Program-made: the position numbers and the translations under genes
The notes under the pieces: model-generated
The model's input: only the letters and a program-made list of their open reading frames with translations
What the model was told of the DNA's origin: nothing
The model's database searches: none
Part shown: positions 1 to 8,563 of the stretch, in pieces
Numbering within the stretch: position 1 is the first letter of the stretch
Layout: each line of letters opens with the position of its first letter
Source: Pseudomonadota bacterium
Lineage (GTDB): Bacteria > Pseudomonadota > Alphaproteobacteria > Rhizobiales > Phreatobacteraceae
Assembly: GCA_020161695.1 (NCBI GenBank)
Contig: JAIUOO010000023.1
Coordinates: forward strand, 24,624 to 88,623
Length of the DNA: 64,000 bases
Direction of reading: 5' to 3'

Positions 1-92
1 CGCCATGGGCAGGTCTCCGGATAGGGCGGCGACACTAGCGGGGCCGGCCCCTGCCGCAAAAGCAGGGAATCGGGCTTTTCCGCAGGAATCTG

Positions 93-866
93 TCAGCCGC
101 CGCGCGTCACCGTGACCACGGCGGCCGGCGCCTTGTGCGCCTCGGCCATGGCGACGACCTCGGTCTCGGCGACCGCGAGCAGCGCGGCGTCCTTCGAGCG
201 CAGGACGAGGCGGGTCCAGAAGCGGCCGTCCTGCATCATCGGATAGGAGCCCATGATGACGCCGGGATGGGCCTTGGCGAGGGCCGCATAAGGCGTGCCG
301 ATATCGCCCTCCTTCATGCCGGGCGCCTCGATGGAGACCTGCAGCATCTTCGTGCCGGTCTTTAGGCGCGGGGCGACCACGTCGAGCATGGCCTGCATGA
401 CGGCGGGAACGCCGGCCATCGTGATGACGTTGCCGATCATGAAGCCGGGGGCCTTCGACACCGGGTTCTCGATCAGTTCGGCGCCGGCCGGAATGCGCGC
501 CATGCGCAGGCGCGCCTCGTTCAGGTCCTTTTCCGGGATGCGCTCCAGCAGCATGGCGCGGGCGCGCGGATCGACATCGATGGACACGCCGAAAGCCTTG
601 GCGATGCAGTCGGCGGTGATGTCGTCGTGGGTCGGCCCGATGCCGCCAGTGGTGAAGACATAGGCGTAGCGGGTGCGCAGAGCGTTCAGCGCCGTGACGA
701 TCTCGTCCTCTTCGTCGGGAACGACGCGCACTTCCTTCACGTCGATGCCGATGGCCGTGCAGTACTCGGCGATGTAGCCGATGTTCCGGTCCTTGGTGCG
801 CCCCGAGAGGATCTCGTCGCCGATGACGAGAATGGCGGCGGTGACGGTGTCGGGGGTCGAGGTCAT
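93..866 (-). CDS. CinA-type molybdopterin-binding domain protein
   Basis: A 257-residue soluble protein of the MoaB/MogA fold (COG1058, the N-terminal part of CinA). The family signatures are visible: VIGDEILSGRTKD at about residues 14-26 and TTGGIGPTHDD at 72-82, which form the molybdopterin/nucleotide pocket in homologs. It lacks the C-terminal nicotinamide-mononucleotide deamidase domain of full CinA, so it is the stand-alone form common in alphaproteobacteria. In vivo substrate is not established for this form. The start has a GGAG sequence upstream. It is transcribed leftward, and a start codon with its own ribosome site at base 6 suggests another minus-strand gene just outside the window. 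Confidence 0.88.
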   Translation of the reverse strand: MTSTPDTVTAAILVIGDEILSGRTKDRNIGYIAEYCTAIGIDVKEVRVVPDEEDEIVTALNALRTRYAYVFTTGGIGPTHDDITADCIAKAFGVSIDVDPRARAMLLERIPEKDLNEARLRMARIPAGAELIENPVSKAPGFMIGNVITMAGVPAVMQAMLDVVAPRLKTGTKMLQVSIEAPGMKEGDIGTPYAALAKAHPGVIMGSYPMMQDGRFWTRLVLRSKDAALLAVAETEVVAMAEAHKAPAAVVTVTRGG

Positions 867-940
867 GGAGCGCTCCGGTCTCGTGACGAGTTAGGGCCAG
901 CGGCGGCCGGGCGGCAAGTGGCCGCAGGACGGAGGCAGGG

Positions 941-985
941 TTGACGGGAAAGGGCGCATCCAGTACTTAACCATTTAGTTAAGTA
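941..985 (+). promoter_or_regulatory. Sigma70 promoter with operator palindrome over the -10
   Basis: TTGACG at 941-946 and TACTTA at 964-969 are separated by exactly 17 bases. The -10 is embedded in a perfect 8-bp inverted repeat (TACTTAAC at 964-971, GTTAAGTA at 978-985, 6-base spacer), directly followed by the ribosome site of the VOC gene. A symmetric site over the -10 is the layout expected of a repressor operator. Similar TTAAC/GTTAA palindromes are known for ArsR-type repressors, but no candidate repressor lies next to it. Confidence 0.6.
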
Positions 986-1000
986 ATAGGGAGAAGGCGC

Positions 1001-1486
1001 ATGGCCAGCATCGTGTCCAACCGCATCACGCCCTGCCTCTGGTTCGACGGCAACGGCGAGGACGCGGCAAAGTTCTATACGGCGTTGTTCCCCAACTCCG
1101 GGATCGGCAGCATCATGCGCTGGGGTGAGGGCGGCCATGCCCCGGCGGGCACGGCGCTGACCGTCGAGTTCAAGCTCGACGGCATGGAGTTCCTCGCCCT
1201 CAACGGCGGCCCGCAGTTCAAGTTCACGGAGGCCGTGTCGTTCCAGGTCTTCTGCAAGGACCAGGCGGAGGTCGACCATTACTGGGACAGGCTCTCGGAA
1301 GGCGGCGAGACGAGCGTCTGCAGCTGGCTCAAGGACAAGTTCGGCCTGTCCTGGCAGATCGTGCCGGCCATGATGCCGGAGATTTTCCGCAGCGGCGACC
1401 AGAAGAAGATCGACCGCGTCATGCAGGCGATGATGCAGATGACCAAGCTCGATATCGCGACGCTGGAAAAGGCGGCGAAGGGATAA
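1001..1486 (+). CDS. VOC family protein (PhnB-like)
   Basis: A 161-residue protein of the vicinal oxygen chelate/glyoxalase superfamily, PhnB-like branch (often labelled 3-demethylubiquinone-9 3-methyltransferase-like). It starts ITPCLWFDGNGEDAAKFYTALFPNS, the usual first beta-alpha-beta module, and contains WDRLSEGGE and DKFGLSWQIVP, the typical second module. The family covers many activities, so the substrate is unknown. The start follows an AGGGAG ribosome site by about 8 bases. The overlapping palindrome upstream suggests it is repressed under normal conditions and induced by an unknown signal. Confidence 0.85.
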   Translation: MASIVSNRITPCLWFDGNGEDAAKFYTALFPNSGIGSIMRWGEGGHAPAGTALTVEFKLDGMEFLALNGGPQFKFTEAVSFQVFCKDQAEVDHYWDRLSEGGETSVCSWLKDKFGLSWQIVPAMMPEIFRSGDQKKIDRVMQAMMQMTKLDIATLEKAAKG

Positions 1487-1504
1487 GGCAGAGCTGGGGG
1501 TGAG

Positions 1505-2335
1505 CTACTGCACCTGCACCTGCCGCGCGGCCTGATCGACCCTGACCTTCACGGTCAGAAACTCGCCGTCGCCGCCGTGGCGCGAACCGCGCACGGGGGC
1601 GGCGTTAAGGTAGTCGAGGCCGCAGGCGATGCGGATATGCTGTTCGGCCGGGCAGATGGCGTTGGCGGGATCGAAGCCGACCCAGCCGAGATCCTCGACA
1701 TAGGCCTCGGCCCAGGCGTGCCCCGCCTCCTGGTCGATGGTGCCGTCGGCATGCAGGAAATAGCCGCCGACATAGCGCGCGGGAATGCCGAGGTGGCGCG
1801 CGGCGGCGATGAAGATGTGCGCGAAATCCTGGCACACGCCGCTCTTCAGCGCGAAGGCCTCGGTCGCGGTGGTGGAGGCGTGGGTTGGGTCCTTGTCGTA
1901 GGCCATGCCGGCGGGCAGATCGTCGAGCAGGGCGTGGAGGATGGACAGCGTGCCGTTGCCGGCTTTGGCGCGCCGGGCCTCGGCATAGGCGCGGATTTCG
2001 GCGTCGGCCTTGGTCAGATCGGTTTCGCGGAGATAGAGCCCCGGCGGAAATCGCTCGATGGCGCCGCGCACCACGCCGGCCGTGTCGGAGGTTTCGATCA
2101 GCCCGTCGACGCGGATGGTCATGGACTGGATCGGCCCGCTCGCGGAGAAGGTGTGGGTGATGTTGCCGAAGGCGTCCTCGTGGGCGTCGAGCCGGCAGTC
2201 CTGATCGACGTCGAGCCGCCAGTTGGCGACGTGCTGGCCGGAGAAGTTGCGCGGTGTCAGGCGCAGCGTCTGGATCACCGCATTGGCGGGCACCGCGTAG
2301 GTGTAGAGCGTCTCGTGGGCGATGCGGATGCGCAT
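1505..2335 (-). CDS. Transglutaminase-like protease of the Anbu cluster
   Basis: A 276-residue protein with a bacterial transglutaminase N-terminal beta domain (residues about 1-95) followed by a transglutaminase core. The papain-like triad is visible as Cys168 in SGVCQDFAH, His206 in AGHAWAEAY and Asp222 in GFDPANA. It is the last gene of a tight minus-strand operon: the alpha-E gene ends 7 bases upstream. This trio of transglutaminase, alpha-E and circularly permuted ATP-grasp is the known companion set of the Anbu proteasome-like peptidase. The ATP-grasp enzyme is thought to make a peptide-like product, which this enzyme may transfer or cleave. The substrate is unknown. Confidence 0.9.
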   Translation of the reverse strand: MRIRIAHETLYTYAVPANAVIQTLRLTPRNFSGQHVANWRLDVDQDCRLDAHEDAFGNITHTFSASGPIQSMTIRVDGLIETSDTAGVVRGAIERFPPGLYLRETDLTKADAEIRAYAEARRAKAGNGTLSILHALLDDLPAGMAYDKDPTHASTTATEAFALKSGVCQDFAHIFIAAARHLGIPARYVGGYFLHADGTIDQEAGHAWAEAYVEDLGWVGFDPANAICPAEQHIRIACGLDYLNAAPVRGSRHGGDGEFLTVKVRVDQAARQVQVQ

Positions 2336-2342
2336 GGGCCGC

Positions 2343-3287
2343 TCAGGTCAGGTATTGCTGGGTGATGGCCGCGCCCAGCCGGTTGTTCTCGCCGATGAAG
2401 TCCGAGACGAATTCGTGCAGGCCTGACTGGAAGATGTCGTCGATGCGGGCGTTTTCCAGCCGCGTGCGGATGGCGCGGGCGCTGCGCTGGGCCGGGCCCT
2501 GCCGCCCATAGGCGAGCGAGAGGCTGTCGAGGTTGCGCACGATGCTCTCGTAGCAGGCGGCGAGCGAGCGCGGCATCTGGTCGTTGAGGATCAGCAGGTC
2601 GGCGACCAGCCAGGGCTTCAGGCTCTCCTTGTAGACCCAGTGATAGGCGGTCAGCGCCGACACCGCGCGCAGGATCGCCGACCACTGGAAATAGTCGAGC
2701 GAGCCGCCGACATGCTCCGCGTCCGGCAGCAGCACGTGATATTTCACGTCGAGGATGCGGGCGGTGTTGTCGGCACGCTCGATCATCACGCCGAGGCGCG
2801 AGAACCAGTAGCCGTCCGAGCGCAGCATGGTGCGGTAGGCCGAACCGTCGAACCTGAGGCCCGTCTCCTTCACGAAGGACAGGAAGCTCGTCAGGTGCTC
2901 GTCCTGATTGAGGCCGCTGGCGCGGTATTTCGACAGCTCCAGCCAGGCGGAGTTGATCGCGTCCCACATCTCGCCTGTCAGCGCGGTTCGCACCGAGCGG
3001 GCATTGGTGCGCGCGGTCTCGAAGCAGGAGCGGATGGAGGAGGGATTGTCGGGCGAGAAGGCGAGGAAGTCGATGACCGTCTCGCGCGTCGCCTTCTCGT
3101 GCGCCTGGAAGAACAGGTTGGCGCAGCCGGCGGTCGCCACAGCCGATTCCCATTCGTTGGAGGTGCCGGCATAGGCGGAGGGCAGATTGGCGAGGCGGGT
3201 CGAGGCCTCGATGATGCGGGCGAGGTACTCGGCGCGCTCGACGTAGCGGGCGAGCCAGAACAGGTTGTCGGCGGTGCGGGAGAGCAT
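2343..3287 (-). CDS. Alpha-E domain protein
   Basis: A 314-residue, mostly helical protein of the alpha-E family (PF04168), recognised by its N-terminus MLSRTADNLFWLARYVERAEYLAR and by the central SDGYWFSRLGVMIERADNTARILDVKYH region, rich in conserved Arg, Glu and Asp. The family has no established biochemical activity but almost always sits between a circularly permuted ATP-grasp gene and a transglutaminase gene, as it does here. The gaps of 14 and 7 bases to its neighbours indicate one transcript and probably one pathway. Confidence 0.92.
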   Translation of the reverse strand: MLSRTADNLFWLARYVERAEYLARIIEASTRLANLPSAYAGTSNEWESAVATAGCANLFFQAHEKATRETVIDFLAFSPDNPSSIRSCFETARTNARSVRTALTGEMWDAINSAWLELSKYRASGLNQDEHLTSFLSFVKETGLRFDGSAYRTMLRSDGYWFSRLGVMIERADNTARILDVKYHVLLPDAEHVGGSLDYFQWSAILRAVSALTAYHWVYKESLKPWLVADLLILNDQMPRSLAACYESIVRNLDSLSLAYGRQGPAQRSARAIRTRLENARIDDIFQSGLHEFVSDFIGENNRLGAAITQQYLT

Positions 3288-3301
3288 GGTTCAGCCGATC
3301 C

Positions 3302-4729
3302 TCACGAGTCCAGCACCCAGGTGTCCTTGGTGCCGCCGCCCTGGCTGGAATTGACCACCAGCGAACCCTCCTTCAGCGCGACGCGGGTGAGGCCGCCCGG
3401 CACGATGCGCACCTTGTCGCGGCCCGTCAGCACATAGGGGCGCAGGTCGACGTGGCGGGGCGCGACCCCCTCATCGACGAGGGTCGGGCAGGTGGAGAGC
3501 GCGAGGGTCGGCTGCGCGATGAAGCCGGCGGGGTCCTTGATCAGCTTGTCGCGGAAGGTTTCGATCTCGGCCTTGGTCGCCTTCGGGCCGATCAGCATGC
3601 CATAGCCGCCGGAGCCGTGGACTTCCTTGACGACGAGGTCGGCGAGGTTCTCGAGCACGTATTTGAGTTCGTCGGGCTCGCGGCAGCGATGGGTCGGCAC
3701 GTTCTTCAGGATCGGCTCCTCGCCGAGGTAGAACTTCACGATCTCCGGCATGTAGCTGTAGACGGCCTTGTCGTCGGAGACGCCGGTGCCCACCGCATTG
3801 GCCAGCGTCACGTTGCCGGCATGGTAGGCGGACATGATGCCGGGCACGCCGAGCGCCGAATCCGGCCTAAAGGCGAGGGGGTCGAGGAAGTCGTCATCGA
3901 GGCGGCGGTAGATGACATCGACCCGCTTCGGGCCTTCTGTCGTCCGCATGTAGACGATGTCGGCCTTGACGAAGAGGTCGCGGCCCTCGACCAGTTCGAC
4001 GCCCAGCTTGTCGGCCAGGAAGGTGTGCTCGTAATAGGCCGAGTTGAACAGGCCGGGCGTCAGCAGCACGCAGGTCGGGTCGGATGAGGCCGAGCGGGGC
4101 GCTACCGACTTCATCGTTGCCAGGAGATCGTCGGTATAGTTCTCGACCGGCGCGACGCGGTGCTGCGAGAACAGTTCGGGAAACAGGCGGATCATCACCT
4201 CCCGGTTCTCCAGCATGTAGGAGACGCCGGAGGGCGTGCGGGCATTGTCCTCCAGCACGTAGAAAGTGTCGGCATCGACGCGGACGATGTCGATGCCGGC
4301 GATCATCACGTAGATGCCGTGCGGCACCGGCTGCTGGTTCATCTCGGGCCGGAAGGCCGGGTTGCGATAGACGAGATCCTCCGGCACGAGGCCGGCGCGC
4401 AGGATCTCGCGCTTGGAATAGACGTCGTTGAGGAAGGCGTTGATCGCCTTCACGCGCTGGGTCAGTCCCTTGGACAGGCGCCCCCATTCGTCATTGGTGA
4501 GGATGCGCGGAATGACGTCGAAGGGGATGAGGCGCTCGGTGGAGGCGGCGTCGCCATAGACCGCGAAGGTGATGCCGATGCGCCGGAACAGCGCCTCCGC
4601 CTCGCGGGAGCGGGTCGCGAGCAGGTCCGTGGGGATCGTCTTCAGCCAGCGGGCGAGGGTTTCGTAGGCGGGGCGGACCGCACCGTCCGCGAGGGTCATT
4701 TCGTCGAAGATCGGTGCAGTGCCTGCCAT
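3302..4729 (-). CDS. Circularly permuted ATP-grasp enzyme
   Basis: A 475-residue member of the circularly permuted ATP-grasp type 2 family (COG2308), which forms peptide-like amide bonds using ATP. Characteristic stretches are NAFLNDVYSKREIL, FYVLEDNARTPSGVSYMLENR (metal/ATP-binding region) and VVKEVHGSGGYGMLIGP (glycine-rich loop). I place the start at MAGTAPIFDEM because a GAGGGGA ribosome site lies just upstream; a longer reading adds 29 residues unlike the family. It is the first gene of the operon with the alpha-E and transglutaminase genes, and the missing fourth partner, Anbu, lies at 6931-7686. Confidence 0.92.
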   Translation of the reverse strand: MAGTAPIFDEMTLADGAVRPAYETLARWLKTIPTDLLATRSREAEALFRRIGITFAVYGDAASTERLIPFDVIPRILTNDEWGRLSKGLTQRVKAINAFLNDVYSKREILRAGLVPEDLVYRNPAFRPEMNQQPVPHGIYVMIAGIDIVRVDADTFYVLEDNARTPSGVSYMLENREVMIRLFPELFSQHRVAPVENYTDDLLATMKSVAPRSASSDPTCVLLTPGLFNSAYYEHTFLADKLGVELVEGRDLFVKADIVYMRTTEGPKRVDVIYRRLDDDFLDPLAFRPDSALGVPGIMSAYHAGNVTLANAVGTGVSDDKAVYSYMPEIVKFYLGEEPILKNVPTHRCREPDELKYVLENLADLVVKEVHGSGGYGMLIGPKATKAEIETFRDKLIKDPAGFIAQPTLALSTCPTLVDEGVAPRHVDLRPYVLTGRDKVRIVPGGLTRVALKEGSLVVNSSQGGGTKDTWVLDS

Positions 4730-4921
4730 TGCCGGCCAAGGTCCCCTCTGGAAGACGAAACGCGGTCCCTCTCTTGTCGGAGCGATCCGGACGCTTCGCC
4801 AACAAGCTAGCGGCAAAATGCGCCGCTAGGGAAGGGGCCTTTCGCAGTTGCGGTATGTGGATAGATCGACATCATCCGAAACGGCGGGTGCGCCCGGCGC
4901 AAAGGCGTGACGCTTGCCGGT

Positions 4922-5650
4922 TCAGAACAGTCCGAGCGAGTAGAGCCTCGCCACCGCCTGCGCGCGGGTCTTCGCACCGAGCTTGCGCTTGGCGCTCTCG
5001 ACATGGGCGTGCGCCGTCGTCTGCGATATCCCGAGCTTCCCGCCGATATCGGCATCGGAAAGACCCTCGGCGACGAAGGCGAGACAGTCGCGCTCGCGCG
5101 GGGTAAGGGTGGGTTTCCCTGGTGCCGGGATGAACGGGGACAATTCGACCATGCGCTCATGGGCGACGGCCGAGGCGAGTGCGATGGTCAGCGTTTCCTG
5201 CCGTGACAGGTCGAACCGCTCGAAGCCGAGGCTGACCACGTCCACGCGGTTGCCGGGGGTGTGGAAGGGAATGGTCAGGCCGTCCTGGATGCCGAGGTCG
5301 CGGGCGAGATCGAAGCCCGGCCAGTTCTTGAGATCGTCGAATCCGGGATCGGACCAGCGGAAGGCCGTGGTACGGCGCGCCGATGCGAAGACAACGGGGT
5401 TGCGGGTGTGGAGACCGCGCTGGTAGTAGGCCTCGACCCAGCCGCGCGGCGATTGCTGTGCGAACAGGTGGCGATCAGCGGCGAAATCCTCGACTTTCTT
5501 GTAGGGCGGCACCTTGAACGAGGCCGAGAAGATGCTGCGCGCGCCGTAGGGCGCGATGGCGGCGAGCAGGAGCCGGCCGACGGCCTCTGCTGTCGGGGCC
5601 GTGTCGAGCCTGGCCGAGAGGTCGAGGGCCCTGGTTACCGAGGCCATCAT
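4922..5650 (-). CDS. LuxR-family regulator with autoinducer-binding domain
   Basis: A 242-residue transcription factor with an N-terminal acyl-homoserine-lactone-binding-like domain (about residues 1-165) and a C-terminal LuxR helix-turn-helix (LTPRERDCLAFVAEGLSDADIGGKLGISQTTAHAHVESAKRKL region). No luxI-type synthase is present in the window, so it is a candidate LuxR solo that responds to an outside or distant signal. The start at 5650 has a CGGGAG ribosome site. It is divergent from trhO and lies inside the split Anbu neighbourhood; whether it regulates those genes is unknown. Confidence 0.85.
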   Translation of the reverse strand: MMASVTRALDLSARLDTAPTAEAVGRLLLAAIAPYGARSIFSASFKVPPYKKVEDFAADRHLFAQQSPRGWVEAYYQRGLHTRNPVVFASARRTTAFRWSDPGFDDLKNWPGFDLARDLGIQDGLTIPFHTPGNRVDVVSLGFERFDLSRQETLTIALASAVAHERMVELSPFIPAPGKPTLTPRERDCLAFVAEGLSDADIGGKLGISQTTAHAHVESAKRKLGAKTRAQAVARLYSLGLF

Positions 5651-5822
5651 GCGTGTCACTCCCGCATGGGCGAAGCGCTTGCGTGACCTTACGTCATGAG
5701 GGGGCACGACGCCATGCCGGATGCTCGGCGTCGGGGTGACGGCCGTGTCGCGGCGTCGCCCCGGCCGAGCGCGGTTCGCGTCCAGCGTTGCCATGGTCCG
5801 CTCCGCGGGCTATTGCGCCGCC

Positions 5823-6608
5823 ATGGCGCCTGATCTTCTGCCGGGCGGTGCGTCCCTGACGGTCGCCGCCCTCTATCGCTTCGTGCCGCTGCCGGACCAT
5901 GTCGCGCTGCAGCCGGAACTGCTCGCGCTCTGCGAGGAGCTCGGCATCCGCGGCACCCTGCTGCTGGCGCCGGAAGGCATCAACGGCACTGTGGCGGGCC
6001 AATCTGCAGCCATCGACCGGCTGATCGCCGCGCTGCGCGAAGGGCCGCTGTTCGGCGGCCGGCTGGCCGGGCTCGACGTCAAGCTCTCGGCTGCCTCGGC
6101 CATGCCGTTCAAGCGACTCAAGGTGAAGGCGAAGCGCGAGATCGTCGCCTTCGACGGCGGCGAGACCGATCCGGCGCGCCGCGTCGGCACCTATGTCGCG
6201 CCAGCGGACTGGAATGCGCTGATCGACGACCCGGACGTGCTGGTGATCGACACGCGCAACGCCTTCGAGGTGGCGATCGGCACGTTCGAAGGCGCCACCG
6301 ATCCCGCGACCACCACTTTCGGCGAATTCCGCGACTATGTGGCCGGGAAGCTCGATCCCGCGCGGCACAGGCGGATCGCCATGTTCTGCACCGGCGGCAT
6401 ACGCTGCGAGAAGGCGAGCGCCTATCTGCTCGACAGGGGCTTTGCCGAGGTGTTCCACCTCAAGGGTGGCATCCTCAATTATCTCGCCTCTGTGCCGGAG
6501 GCGGAAAGCCGCTGGCGTGGCGGCTGTTTCGTGTTCGACGAGCGGGTGGCGCTCGGCCACGGCCTCGCCGAGGTGCCGGAAACGGCGAAGGGGATCAGGC
6601 TGCCATGA
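5823..6608 (+). CDS. trhO: tRNA uridine(34) hydroxylase (YceA/TrhO)
   Basis: About 261 residues with the TrhO architecture: an N-terminal acylphosphatase-like domain (ILLAPEGINGT-like motif, here LLLAPEGINGTVAG) and a C-terminal rhodanese domain with the active-site loop MFCTGGIRCEKAS. The family hydroxylates uridine 34 of certain tRNAs to 5-hydroxyuridine, using prephenate-derived chemistry in known members. The start is uncertain: ATG 5823 fits the family length, and an in-frame ATG at 5793 is possible. Its stop overlaps slyX by 4 bases, so the two are coupled. Confidence 0.87.
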   Translation: MAPDLLPGGASLTVAALYRFVPLPDHVALQPELLALCEELGIRGTLLLAPEGINGTVAGQSAAIDRLIAALREGPLFGGRLAGLDVKLSAASAMPFKRLKVKAKREIVAFDGGETDPARRVGTYVAPADWNALIDDPDVLVIDTRNAFEVAIGTFEGATDPATTTFGEFRDYVAGKLDPARHRRIAMFCTGGIRCEKASAYLLDRGFAEVFHLKGGILNYLASVPEAESRWRGGCFVFDERVALGHGLAEVPETAKGIRLP

Positions 6609-6826
6609 CCGCAACCACCGACCTCCTGTCCCGGCTGGAAGCGCTGGAGGTGCGCGCCGCCTATCAGGACCAGACCATCGAGGACCTGAACGCGACGATC
6701 ACCGCCCAGTGGCGGGAACTGGACCGGCTGAAGCGCCATATCGACCGGCTGGAGGACCAGGTTCGCGAGGCGGAGGCGCGTTCCGGCGGGCCGCAGCAGC
6801 CCGAGCCTCCGCCGCCGCACTACTGA
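6605..6826 (+). CDS. slyX: SlyX family protein
   Basis: A 73-residue predicted coiled coil with the SlyX pattern: RLEALEVRAAYQDQTIEDLNATI, then WRELDRLKRHIDRLEDQVRE, and a proline-rich C-terminus ending PPPHY. The function of SlyX is unknown. The ATG overlaps the trhO stop (ATGA), so it is translated from the same message. Confidence 0.85.
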   Translation: MTATTDLLSRLEALEVRAAYQDQTIEDLNATITAQWRELDRLKRHIDRLEDQVREAEARSGGPQQPEPPPPHY

Positions 6827-6930
6827 AGGCGTAACCCGTTGCGCCTGTGGATGAACGGTGGTGCAACGGTCGCCGCGTTGCCCCGGTCGGTATCGGCCGT
6901 TACACCCGTCCGGTTCCTGGAGAATCGCTG

Positions 6931-7686
6931 ATGACCTATTGCTGCGGCATTCTGGTGCGCGACGGGCTGGTGATGATCGCCGACACCCGCACCAATGCCG
7001 GCCTCGACAACATCTCGACCTTCCGCAAGCTGCACGTGTTCCAGAAGCCCGGCGAGCGGGTCATGGTGCTCGCCTCGGCCGGCAATCTGTCGATCACGCA
7101 GTCGGTGATCGGCTTCCTGCACGAGGGCCTGCCGAACACCGAGACCGGCGAGATCGAGACGATCATGAACGCGCCGACCATGTTTCAGGCGGCGCAGCGC
7201 GTCGGGCGGGCGATCCGCGAGGTCAGGCGCATCGACGGGCCGGGGCTCGACGAGGACGGCATCAAGTTCGAGGCGTCATTCCTGTTCGGCGGGCAGATCG
7301 CCGGCCGGGCGCTGCGGCTGTTCATGGTCTATGCGGCCGGCAATTACATCGAGTGCACGGTCGACACGCCCTATCTCCAGATCGGCGAGCACAAATACGG
7401 CAAGCCGATCCTCGACCGTGCCATCAAGTTTGACACCAACCTGAACGACGCGCTGAAGATCGGCCTCGTTTCGATGGATTCGACCATGCGGTCCAATCTC
7501 GGCGTGGGCATGCCGATCGACCTCGCGGTGATCCCGCGCGGCGACGCGATCCTGCAGACGCACTACCGTATCGAGCCGGGCGAGCCCTATTTCCACGATC
7601 TGCGCGAGCGCTGGTCCGCGGCGCTCCGGCGCGCCCACATGGACATTCCGCCGCCGCCCTATGCCGGCTCCAACGTCGTGAAATAG
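6931..7686 (+). CDS. Anbu proteasome-type peptidase
   Basis: A 251-residue protein of the Anbu family (COG3484), the self-assembling bacterial relative of proteasome beta subunits and HslV. After loss of Met1 the chain begins TYCCGILVRDG, giving the N-terminal threonine nucleophile, with Asp17 in IADTRTN and Lys32 in FRKLHVF completing the usual triad. The ATG at 6931 has a GGAG site 8 bases upstream; any longer start would bury the catalytic threonine. In most genomes this gene is next to the ATP-grasp, alpha-E and transglutaminase genes. Here it is 2.2 kb away from them and on the opposite strand. Confidence 0.93.
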   Translation: MTYCCGILVRDGLVMIADTRTNAGLDNISTFRKLHVFQKPGERVMVLASAGNLSITQSVIGFLHEGLPNTETGEIETIMNAPTMFQAAQRVGRAIREVRRIDGPGLDEDGIKFEASFLFGGQIAGRALRLFMVYAAGNYIECTVDTPYLQIGEHKYGKPILDRAIKFDTNLNDALKIGLVSMDSTMRSNLGVGMPIDLAVIPRGDAILQTHYRIEPGEPYFHDLRERWSAALRRAHMDIPPPPYAGSNVVK

Positions 7687-7908
7687 GGCCGCAGAGCCCA
7701 GCTCCCCCTCTCTGAACGGAGGATGTTCCGCCTCCTTCCCAAACGGCATCATGGTCCAGTCGTCGTGGTTGCGGATCAACGCCCGGCCATGTCCGCGCAA
7801 TGCCAGCCCAAGGGCCTGCAAGGCGCCGCAATGCCCCGGACCGGTCGCCGCCGCTACTCATATCCCCAACGGCGCACGACGCAGCCGGTTTGAACGAGGA
7901 GATATGAC

Positions 7909-8517
7909 ATGGCCTTCAATCGCACCCGCACCATGCTCGCCGGCCTCGCGATCGCCGCAGCCGCCTTCCAGGCCGCGCCTGCCGCCGCGCAGAACCTCAA
8001 CGCGATGAACGATGCGTTCAATGCCCGGATGAACGGGGCCATGCAGTCGCAGTACCAGAACCAGTATGCCCAGCTGATGCAGAACCCGCGCTTCCAGCAG
8101 ATGTACCATCAACATCGGGCACAGGGCGGCCAGATGTCGGTGCAGCAGTTCGCCTACAACTACATGGCGACCGGCGGTTTCACCGAGCAGGGCATGCGCA
8201 ACTATCAGAACTCGCGCAGCCAGATCGAGGATCAGCAGCGCCGCGGCATGCAGGACATGCGCGCCGCCGAGGAGGCCCGCGCCCGTGCCCAGATGGGCTA
8301 TGCCAACGGCTACCACCGCAACAATGGCGAATTCGGTCGCACGTTGCAGGGCAACTCGACCTATACCGGTCCGAACGGGCAGAACCACGTTCTGCCGCAT
8401 ACCCAGCCGGGCGTCGTCCAGCGCGACGCACAGGGACGGGCCTTCGTGATGGACAATAACGGCCAGTACTACCAGTACACGCCCTACGGCTGGCAGCCGA
8501 TGCGCTCGGGCTACTGA
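7909..8517 (+). CDS. Secreted Gln/Asn/Met-rich protein of unknown function
   Basis: A 202-residue protein with a clear signal peptide (cleavage near APAAAQ-N, about residue 28). The mature part is unusually rich in Gln, Asn, Met and Tyr, with helical Gln/Met repeats (AMNDAFNARMNGAMQSQYQNQY, residues about 32-53 in two near-repeats) and a C-terminal beta-like part ending in Tyr/Gly-rich sequence (GQYYQYTPYGWQPMRSGY). A good ribosome site (GAGGAG) precedes it. I do not recognise the family; a periplasmic or surface role is inferred only from the signal peptide and composition. Confidence 0.75.
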   Translation: MAFNRTRTMLAGLAIAAAAFQAAPAAAQNLNAMNDAFNARMNGAMQSQYQNQYAQLMQNPRFQQMYHQHRAQGGQMSVQQFAYNYMATGGFTEQGMRNYQNSRSQIEDQQRRGMQDMRAAEEARARAQMGYANGYHRNNGEFGRTLQGNSTYTGPNGQNHVLPHTQPGVVQRDAQGRAFVMDNNGQYYQYTPYGWQPMRSGY

Positions 8518-8538
8518 TATCCCGGCACTTGCGGAACA

Positions 8539-8563
8539 GGGCGGACGCTCAGGGCGTCCGCCC
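8539..8563. terminator. Hairpin between convergent genes
   Basis: A perfect 10-bp inverted repeat (GGGCGGACGC at 8539-8548 and its complement at 8554-8563) with a 5-base loop. It lies just after the plus-strand secreted-protein gene and overlaps the last codons of the minus-strand DUF1176 gene, so it could terminate transcription from both sides. There is no strong T run. Confidence 0.55.

Noticed and set aside
1..6. Start codon with GGAG upstream at the left edge on the minus strand
   Set aside because: Only two codons lie inside the window, so no gene can be described beyond saying that one probably begins here.
964..985. The VOC promoter palindrome as a CtrA box
   Set aside because: Its two TTAA cores are 8 bases apart, not 7, and the perfect dyad symmetry fits a dimeric repressor better.
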